Shown here piece by piece: positions 41,290-46,759 of a stretch of 46,759 nucleotides of DNA. The stretch is from Bauldia sp. (GTDB lineage Bacteria > Pseudomonadota > Alphaproteobacteria > Rhizobiales > Kaistiaceae). Location: positions 1-46,759 of the forward strand of contig JADLGL010000027.1 of assembly GCA_020849325.1 (NCBI GenBank), in the 5' to 3' direction. Each line of letters begins with the position of its first letter. The stretch's first letter is position 1. The position numbers were made by a program, and so were the translations under genes. Under the pieces are notes generated by a model. The model worked only from the letters and a program-made list of their open reading frames with translations, was not told the DNA's origin and ran no database searches.

Positions 41290-42507
41290 ATGACCGCCGC
41301 ACTCCCGCACGCCGGTGATGCCGCCCGCGTGGCGCCGGACCGGAACGCCACCGCCGACGCCTTCGGCTTCACCCTCGACGCCACCGACGGCGCCGCGCGC
41401 GCCGGGGCGGTGGTGACGACCCGCGGCACGATCCGGACCCCCGCCTTCATGCCCGTCGGCACCGCCGGAACGGTGAAGGCGATGTACATGGACCAGGTCC
41501 GCGATCTCGGCGCCGACGTCATCCTCGGCAACGTCTACCATCTGATGCTGCGTCCGGGCGCCGAGCGTGTCGCGCGGCTCGGAGGGCTCCACCGCTTCTC
41601 CGGCTGGCGCTGGCCGATCCTCACCGATTCCGGCGGCTTCCAGGTGATGTCCCTGGCAAAACTCCGGAAAGTCACCGAGCGCGGCGTGACCTTTCGCTCC
41701 CACATCGACGGCTCGGCACACGAGCTGACGCCCGAGCGCGCCGTGGAAATCCAGGGCCTTCTCGGCTCCGACATCCAGATGCAGCTCGACGAATGCGTGG
41801 CGCTCCCCGCGACGCCGGACGAGGTCGAGCGGGCGATGCAGCTTTCGCTCCGCTGGGCCGAACGGTCGAAGGCGGCCTTCGGCACGCAGCCGGGCAGAGC
41901 GCTCTTCGGCATCGTTCAGGGCGGCGACCAGCCGAAGCGGCGCGAGGAATCGGCGAGCGCACTGAAGGCGATGGACCTGAAGGGCTATTCGATCGGCGGC
42001 CTCGCCGTCGGCGAGCCACAGGCCGTCATGCTCGAGATGATCGAAGTCACCAACGCCGTCCTGCCGGCGGACAAGCCGCGCTATCTGATGGGCGTCGGCA
42101 CGCCCGAGGACATCGTCGAGGCGGTGGCGCGCGGCATCGACATGTTCGACTGCGTGATGCCGACGCGGGCCGGCCGCCACGGCCTCGCCTACACCCGCTT
42201 CGGCAAGGTGAACCTCAAGAACGCCCGCCACGCCGAGGATTCGCGGCCGCTCGACCCCGACTCCTCGTGTCCCGCCGCGCGCGACTACTCGCGGGCCTAT
42301 CTCCATCACCTCGTGAAATCGGGCGAGTATCTCGCGGGAATGCTCCTGACCTGGATCAACCTTGCCTACTATCAGGACCTGATGGCCGGCCTCCGCGCCG
42401 CGATCCGCGAGCAGCGCTTCGGCGCCTTCCGCGCCGCCGTGCATGCGGAATGGCAGCGTGGCGACGAAGCGTCGGACGGGACGCGGCCGAGGCCCTCGTC
42501 CCGCTGA
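41290..42507 (+). CDS. tgt: tRNA-guanine transglycosylase Tgt
   Basis: A 405-residue enzyme that exchanges guanine 34 of GUN-anticodon tRNAs for preQ1. It has [33 protein letters not shown], the active-site [17 protein letters not shown], and the nucleophile block [13 protein letters not shown]. The zinc-site region reads [19 protein letters not shown]: of the usual Cys-x-Cys-x2-Cys trio only the middle Cys remains, the others being Ser and Ala, while the His downstream is kept. I believe some alphaproteobacterial Tgt proteins share this change, so the enzyme may still work. An N-terminal extension of about 20 residues precedes the core. It follows queA by 24 bases. Confidence 0.94.
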   Translation: MTAALPHAGDAARVAPDRNATADAFGFTLDATDGAARAGAVVTTRGTIRTPAFMPVGTAGTVKAMYMDQVRDLGADVILGNVYHLMLRPGAERVARLGGLHRFSGWRWPILTDSGGFQVMSLAKLRKVTERGVTFRSHIDGSAHELTPERAVEIQGLLGSDIQMQLDECVALPATPDEVERAMQLSLRWAERSKAAFGTQPGRALFGIVQGGDQPKRREESASALKAMDLKGYSIGGLAVGEPQAVMLEMIEVTNAVLPADKPRYLMGVGTPEDIVEAVARGIDMFDCVMPTRAGRHGLAYTRFGKVNLKNARHAEDSRPLDPDSSCPAARDYSRAYLHHLVKSGEYLAGMLLTWINLAYYQDLMAGLRAAIREQRFGAFRAAVHAEWQRGDEASDGTRPRPSSR

Positions 42508-42585
42508 TCGGGCGTCGGCCGCCAGATCGCGTTGACCGGTCGCCCGACGCACCTTAGGTTCCGCGCCGAATTCGGCCCCCGAGCC

Positions 42586-42660
42586 GAGCGCGTAGCTCAG
42601 CGGTAGAGCATCGGACTTTTAATCCGTTGGTCGTGGGTTCGATCCCCACCGCGCTCACCA
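42586..42660 (+). tRNA. tRNA-Lys (anticodon TTT)
   Basis: A complete 75-base cloverleaf: acceptor GAGCGCG/CGCGCTC, D arm GCTC..GAGC, anticodon arm TCGGA-CTTTTAA-TCCGT, T arm GTGGG-TTCGATC-CCCAC, encoded CCA. TTT at 34-36 reads AAA and AAG. With the CTT tRNA at 31100 the window holds both lysine isoacceptors. Confidence 0.97.
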
Positions 42661-42756
42661 ATAAAATCAACTGGTTAGGCTGTTTCCAGAACCCCGATCG
42701 ACAGGGCTTTCCTTGGCCGGGATATCGCAGGGATACCAGTCCCTGCCGGCTCCCTG

Positions 42757-42781
42757 ATCCGTTGGTCATGGATTCGGTCCC
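42757..42781. repeat. Decayed copy of the 3' half of tRNA-Lys(TTT)
   Basis: ATCCGTTGGTCATGGATTCG and the next five bases match the tRNA at 42622-42646 in 22 of 25 positions; the offset is 135 bases. It keeps the anticodon-stem and T-arm segment but not a foldable tRNA. It could be a remnant of an integration site or of a lost tandem tRNA. The rest of the 252-bp gap shows no gene. Confidence 0.65.
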
Positions 42782-42912
42782 GGCGCGCCAACCGCGATCG
42801 CCCGGCAAATCCGGCGCATCGTACTCCTCGATTGCCACCGCACCGCCCGAACCGATTGGACAGCGCGACTGCCGCTCGGCTAGACCCGCCGCAGCCGGGA
42901 GGAAAAACGACA

Positions 42913-43311
42913 ATGGCGATGAAGATCAACGAGCAGCAGGCGGTGGTGGAATATGGCGGCGACGGGTTCTCGCCCGACGCAGTCGCCTTCACCCTGAAGA
43001 CGCTCGACGGAACGACGCACCAGTTCGCGATGAAGGCGGACGACGTGCAGTATTTCGTGGCCGGGCTCGTGACGCTCGCCCGGCAGAGCGCGGAACTGAA
43101 CGGGCCGCTGCCCGAGGTCGAGCGCGGCGCCGAGCCGCCGGCCCGGCCGATGATGTCGACGGGCGTGGCGGCGATCGCCGACCGCGGCACGGGCGACGCG
43201 ATGCTCGTCGTCCACACCGGCGGCTTCCCCATGAAGTTCTCGACCTCGCCGGGGGCGATGTTCGAGCTGGTGTCCGACCTCGAACGCCTCGGGATGGCCC
43301 GGCGGAGCTAA
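42913..43311 (+). CDS. Hypothetical soluble protein
   Basis: A 132-residue protein that I do not recognise. It has no signal peptide or membrane helix and looks like a mixed alpha/beta fold (VVEYGGDGFSPDAVAFTLKT, FAMKADDVQYFVAGLVTLA, GDAMLVVHTGGFPMKFSTSP, MFELVSDLERLGMAR). A well-placed GGGAGG nine bases before the ATG at 42913 and typical codon use support a real gene. It follows the tRNA and its remnant and is followed by a palindrome. Confidence 0.72.
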   Translation: MAMKINEQQAVVEYGGDGFSPDAVAFTLKTLDGTTHQFAMKADDVQYFVAGLVTLARQSAELNGPLPEVERGAEPPARPMMSTGVAAIADRGTGDAMLVVHTGGFPMKFSTSPGAMFELVSDLERLGMARRS

Positions 43312-43318
43312 TTCGCTA

Positions 43319-43350
43319 GAGCATGAATCCGTTGAAGCCGGATCATGCTC
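43319..43350. repeat. GCATGATC-family palindrome
   Basis: Arms GAGCATGAATCCG and CGGATCATGCTC pair with one bulged A around TTGAAGC. It lies just after the hypothetical gene at 42913, where it could end transcription. Confidence 0.7.
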
Positions 43351-43483
43351 TCGCACCACCAGTATCCGATCGTCCCGCCTTCGAGTGCGTGAAGGAATGA
43401 GGCTGTTCTCGGCCTTCGCTCTCCCTCACAGGCTCGCGCGCGGGGATGAGCGGTTCTGGTATCCCGCGGAGCCGGGCGACCAA

Positions 43484-44932
43484 TCACATCTCCACGGCCT
43501 GAGCCCGCGGCTCGGCGCCGCGGTGCTGGCCGGCGTGGTTGCGCACGGTCAGCGCGGCGATGATCGCGCCGCAGACGGCAATGATCGCCGCGATGCGGAA
43601 GGCGGGGTGGAGGCCGGCGAGGAAGGCGTCGACCTGGCCGAGGCCCGCCGCCCGCGCCGAAGCCGCCTCGCTGGCGAAGATCGCGCCCATGAGCGCGATG
43701 CCGACGGAGACGCCGACCTGGCGGAAGGTGTTGAGCATGCCGGAGGCGACGCCGGTCTTGTTGAGGGGCACGGCCGAGAGCGCGGCCGACGTCATCGGCG
43801 ACATCGTTCCCGCCATGCCGATGCCCCCGAGGAGCGTCCCCGGCAGCATCGTCCAGAAGTTCGCGGACTCGTCCTGGCTCGAGAAGACGATGAGCGAGAT
43901 CGCGACGAGGAGCATCCCGCCCACCATCAGCCAGCGCGAGCCGAAGCGGTCCGACAGCCGCCCGGAGATCGGCGCCACGACGATCACGAGGCAGGTCATC
44001 GGCAGGAAGGTGGCTCCCGCCTGGACCGGACCATAGCCGAGGATGGTCTGCATGAAGAGCGAGAGGAAGAAGAACACGCCGAACATCGCGATCATCAGGA
44101 AGAGCGCGGTGACGTTGGCGCCTACGAAGGTCGAATTCCGAAACAGGCCGAGGTCGAACATCGGGAGGCGCTGCTTCGCCTCGAGGACGATGAAGACGAT
44201 GAACGCCACGATCGAGACGCCGAACAGCGCGAGGATCGTGCCCGACGTCCAGCCATAGGTGTTGCCCTCGATGAGGGCGAAGACGAGCGTGAACATGCCG
44301 ACGCCCGAGGCGAGGAGACCGGGCACGTCGAGGCGCTGCTCCTTCGACGTGTCGCGGCTTTCCTGGATGATCGTGAGCGCCGCCACGATGGCGAGGATGC
44401 CAACGGGCACGTTGACGTAGAAGATCCAGTTCCAGTTGATGTGCTCGGTGATGAGGCCGCCGATCAGCGGGCCGATGGCGAGCGCCAGCGCCGAGACGCC
44501 CGCCCAGATGCCGAGCGCGGCACCGCGCTGCTGCGGCGGGAAGGCGGCGGTGATGAGCGACAGCGTCGCCGGCATCATGATCGCCGCGCCCACGCCCTGG
44601 ATGACCCGCGCCGCGATCAGCATCTCCGAACTCGTCGACAGCCCGCAGGCGAGCGAGGAGAGCGTGAAGACGACGAGGCCGACCACGAAGATGCGGCGGC
44701 GGCCGTACATGTCGGCCAGCTTGCCGCCGGTGAGCATCAGCACGGCGAAGCTCAGCGCATAGCCGGTGACGATCCACTCGAGCTCCTGGACGTCGATCCC
44801 GAGATCGCGCTCGATCGCCGGAAGCGCGACGTTCACGATCGTATTGTCGAGCATGATCATGAAGAGCGCGAAGGCGACGGCCCCGAGCGTCCACCACTTC
44901 CGGTTCGCGTCGGTCACGAGTCTTGCGGCCAT
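43484..44932 (-). CDS. DHA2-family MFS multidrug exporter (EmrB/QacA type)
   Basis: A 482-residue, fourteen-helix drug:proton antiporter. Motifs are the motif D-like LDNTIVNVALPAIERDL in helix 1, motif A GGKLADMYGRRRIFVVG after helix 2, motif B RVIQGVGAAIMMPATLSLI in helix 4 and motif C in helix 5 (WAGVSALALAIGPLIGGLI). It pumps toxic organic compounds out of the cytoplasm; no EmrA-like fusion protein is adjacent, so it probably works alone. The ATG at 44932 has GAGGAAGA upstream. It is divergent from hyi with 212 bases between. Confidence 0.92.
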   Translation of the reverse strand: MAARLVTDANRKWWTLGAVAFALFMIMLDNTIVNVALPAIERDLGIDVQELEWIVTGYALSFAVLMLTGGKLADMYGRRRIFVVGLVVFTLSSLACGLSTSSEMLIAARVIQGVGAAIMMPATLSLITAAFPPQQRGAALGIWAGVSALALAIGPLIGGLITEHINWNWIFYVNVPVGILAIVAALTIIQESRDTSKEQRLDVPGLLASGVGMFTLVFALIEGNTYGWTSGTILALFGVSIVAFIVFIVLEAKQRLPMFDLGLFRNSTFVGANVTALFLMIAMFGVFFFLSLFMQTILGYGPVQAGATFLPMTCLVIVVAPISGRLSDRFGSRWLMVGGMLLVAISLIVFSSQDESANFWTMLPGTLLGGIGMAGTMSPMTSAALSAVPLNKTGVASGMLNTFRQVGVSVGIALMGAIFASEAASARAAGLGQVDAFLAGLHPAFRIAAIIAVCGAIIAALTVRNHAGQHRGAEPRAQAVEM

Positions 44933-45144
44933 CGGCTCTTCCTCTTGCTGCCGCGGCCCAGACCGCCGGCTCGTCTCTGGTTCGGGGGCGGCTTACTCCA
45001 GCCGCCGCGGAAAGCAACCGCCGCCGCGCATGGCTGCCGCCCGGTGGCGAAGCCGATCGCGCGACCGCACATTCCGTGCGGGGTTGTGCTTCCGGCGCGC
45101 CTTGGTAAACCTCCGGCCGAATTCCGAGCCGAAGGAACCCGCCG

Positions 45145-45921
45145 ATGCCGCGCTTCACCGCCAACCTGTCGATGCTCTACGGCGAGGTCGACTTCCTCGA
45201 CCGCTTCGCCGCCGCCGCGAAGGACGGGTTCAAGGGCGTCGAGTACCTCTTCCCCTATGATTTCCCGAAGGAGACCGTGGCGGAGAAGCTGAAGGCCGCC
45301 GGCGTGGAGCAGGTGCTGCACAATCTCCCGGCCGGCAACTGGGGCGCCGGCGAGCGCGGCATCGGCTGCCTTCCGGACCGGGTGGACGAGTTCAGGGCCG
45401 GCGTCGCCAAAGCGATCGACTATGCGACGGCGCTCGGCTGCAAGCAGGTGAACTGCCTCGCCGGCATCGCCCCCGCCGGCGTCGCGCCGGACGTTCTCAG
45501 GGCGACGCTGGTGTCGAACCTTGGGTACGCTGCCGCGGAGCTCAGGAAGGCCGGCATCAGGCTCCTCCTTGAAGCCATCAACACGCGCGACATTCCTGGA
45601 TTCTTCGTCGACAGGAGCGCGCAGGCCATTGCGATCATGGACGAAGTCGGCTCGGACAACCTCTTCTTCCAGTACGATTTCTACCACATGCAGATCATGG
45701 AGGGGGACCTCACGCCCACCTTCAAGCGGCTCAAGGACCGCATCGCGCACGTGCAGATCGCCGACAATCCCGGACGCAACGAACCCGGCACCGGCGAGAT
45801 CAATTACGGCTTCATCTTCAGGATGCTGGACGCGGAAGGTTATGCCGGCTGGGTCGGCGCGGAGTACCGGCCGAAGGCCGGCACCTCGGCCGGCCTCGGC
45901 TGGATGAAGAACCTCGCCTGA
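45145..45921 (+). CDS. hyi: Hydroxypyruvate isomerase
   Basis: A 258-residue TIM-barrel isomerase that interconverts hydroxypyruvate and tartronate semialdehyde. It has the family start RFTANLSMLYGEVDFLDRFAAA, metal-site strands LLLEAINTRDIPGFF (Glu ligand), FFQYDFYHMQIMEGDL, HVQIADNPGRNEPGTGEINY and WVGAEYRPK. With glxR directly downstream it forms part of the glyoxylate (glycerate) pathway; the carboligase gene gcl is not in view. The ATG at 45145 has GAAGGA upstream. A palindrome separates it from glxR. Confidence 0.93.
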   Translation: MPRFTANLSMLYGEVDFLDRFAAAAKDGFKGVEYLFPYDFPKETVAEKLKAAGVEQVLHNLPAGNWGAGERGIGCLPDRVDEFRAGVAKAIDYATALGCKQVNCLAGIAPAGVAPDVLRATLVSNLGYAAAELRKAGIRLLLEAINTRDIPGFFVDRSAQAIAIMDEVGSDNLFFQYDFYHMQIMEGDLTPTFKRLKDRIAHVQIADNPGRNEPGTGEINYGFIFRMLDAEGYAGWVGAEYRPKAGTSAGLGWMKNLA

Positions 45922-45938
45922 GGATCGATCACTTTCTG

Positions 45939-45987
45939 GAGCATGATCGTCCCGAAGAACCGGGAACCGCTTCTTCGGATCATGCTC
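45939..45987. repeat. Complete GCATGATC-family palindrome between hyi and glxR
   Basis: Ends GAGCATGATC (45939-45948) and GATCATGCTC (45978-45987) are exact complements, with an inner CGAAGAA/TTCTTCG pair. This is the fullest copy in the window. It sits between two genes expected to be co-transcribed, so it may tune glxR expression or mRNA stability. Confidence 0.8.
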
Positions 45988-46019
45988 TGACACAACGGAC
46001 AGCGGGAACGGAGACAGCA

Positions 46020-46759
46020 ATGAAGGTCGGTTTCGTCGGACTTGGCATCATGGGTAAGCCGATGGCGGGGCATCTCCTCGCCGGCGGCCACCAGCTCTTC
46101 GCCTACGACATTCGCCCGGTTCCGGCCGAGCTGGTCGCGGCCGGCGCCGTCGCCTGCAAGTCGGGCAAGGAAGTCGCGAGCCAGGCGGACGTCGTCATCG
46201 TCATGGTGCCGGACACGCCGCATGTGAACGCCGCGCTCTTCGACGCCGGCGGCATCGCGGAGGGCCTCTCGCCGGGCAAGACCGTCGTCGACATGAGCTC
46301 GATCTCGCCGATCGCCACCAAGGAATTCGCCGCGAAGATCGCGGCGCTCGGCTGCGACTACGTCGACGGCCCCGTGTCCGGCGGCGAGGTCGGCGCCAAG
46401 AACGCCACGCTCTCGATCATGTGCGGCGGCACGCAGGCGGCCTTCGACCGGGTGAAGCCGCTGTTCGAGCTGATGGGGAAGAACATCACCCTCGTCGGCG
46501 GCGTCGGTGACGGCCAGATCACCAAGGTCGCGAACCAGATGATCGTCGCCATGAACATCGAGGCCGTCGCGGAGGCGCTGATCTTCGCTTCCAAGGCCGG
46601 CGCGGATCCGGCAAAGGTCCGCCAGGCGCTGATGGGCGGCTTCGCCTCGTCGAAAATCCTCGAGGTCCACGGCGAGCGCATGATCAAGCGCACCTTCAAT
46701 CCCGGCTTCCGCATCGAGCTCCACCAGAAGGACCTCAACCTTGCGATGGAGTCGGCCCG
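46020..46759 (+). CDS. glxR: Tartronate semialdehyde reductase (2-hydroxy-3-oxopropionate reductase), 3' end outside window
   Basis: The first 246 codons of an NAD(P)H-dependent reductase that turns tartronate semialdehyde into glycerate. The Rossmann motif is FVGLGIMGKPM (Gly7, Gly9, Gly12), followed by VVIVMVPDTPHV, the substrate loop YVDGPVSGGEVGAKNATLSIMCGG and the catalytic lysine helix KVANQMIVAMNIEAVAEALIFASKAG. The frame is open to the window end, losing about the last 45 residues. The ATG at 46020 is preceded by GGAG. It is 98 bases after hyi with a palindrome in between, and GarR/GlxR next to Hyi is a common pairing. GlxR fits better than 3-hydroxyisobutyrate dehydrogenase because of that neighbour. 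Confidence 0.9.
   Translation, partial: MKVGFVGLGIMGKPMAGHLLAGGHQLFAYDIRPVPAELVAAGAVACKSGKEVASQADVVIVMVPDTPHVNAALFDAGGIAEGLSPGKTVVDMSSISPIATKEFAAKIAALGCDYVDGPVSGGEVGAKNATLSIMCGGTQAAFDRVKPLFELMGKNITLVGGVGDGQITKVANQMIVAMNIEAVAEALIFASKAGADPAKVRQALMGGFASSKILEVHGERMIKRTFNPGFRIELHQKDLNLAMESA

Noticed and set aside
42757-42795. A third functional tRNA gene
   Set aside because: Only the anticodon-stem to T-arm segment matches; no acceptor pairing, D arm or anticodon loop can be formed.

Overview
The window is a chromosomal segment of a high-GC alphaproteobacterium, most likely a member of the Hyphomicrobiales (Rhizobiales). The reasons are an F1-ATPase chaperone of the ATP12 family, the folA-hflK-hflC-DUF2065-degP gene order, the ppi-ppi-queA-tgt order, a leuA leader peptide, and many intergenic palindromes built on GCATGATC, a repeat style typical of that order. 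Genus cannot be told from the sequence. Bases 1-13570 are dominated by a periplasmic quinoprotein (PQQ) alcohol-oxidation system. It comprises the 3' end of a PQQ-dependent dehydrogenase, an MxaJ/XoxJ-like binding protein, a second (LivK-type) binding protein, an ABC-2 exporter pair, a YVTN beta-propeller protein, and an unrecognised, very acidic secreted protein. Next to it is a NosR/NirI-like FMN and Fe-S membrane protein with an ApbE flavin transferase, but no nosZ. A fatty-acid desaturase followed by a small Rieske ferredoxin sits inside this region.

Bases 13890-27980 are mainly housekeeping. They hold an RhlE-type helicase, an MFS-crcB-rluC-ATP12-methyltransferase run on the plus strand, divergent miaA and serB with a GNAT gene, and the minus-strand folA, hflK-hflC, DUF2065 and degP group. 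Bases 27558-30998 hold a small membrane protein, leuA with a 35-residue leucine-rich leader peptide, and an MscS channel.

Bases 31100-37457 look accessory. A tRNA-Lys(CTT) is followed by a long foldback element and a large type IIG (MmeI-like) restriction-methylation gene whose specificity region is visibly poorer in GC than its flanks. An RND/MMPL-type exporter is divergent from it. Bases 37726-42507 hold an SH3-domain protein, two cyclophilins (one exported), queA and tgt. The tgt product lacks two of the three usual zinc cysteines. A tRNA-Lys(TTT) follows, with a decayed copy of its 3' half 135 bases downstream. The window ends with a hypothetical gene, a DHA2 MFS exporter, and hyi and glxR, the last cut by the window end; these two carry glyoxylate carbon toward glycerate.

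The strongest leads for something undescribed are the acidic secreted protein and the NosR-ApbE pair beside the PQQ system, the mosaic specificity domain in the restriction enzyme, and two families of intergenic hairpin elements. All functions are read from sequence motifs and gene order; no database search was possible.
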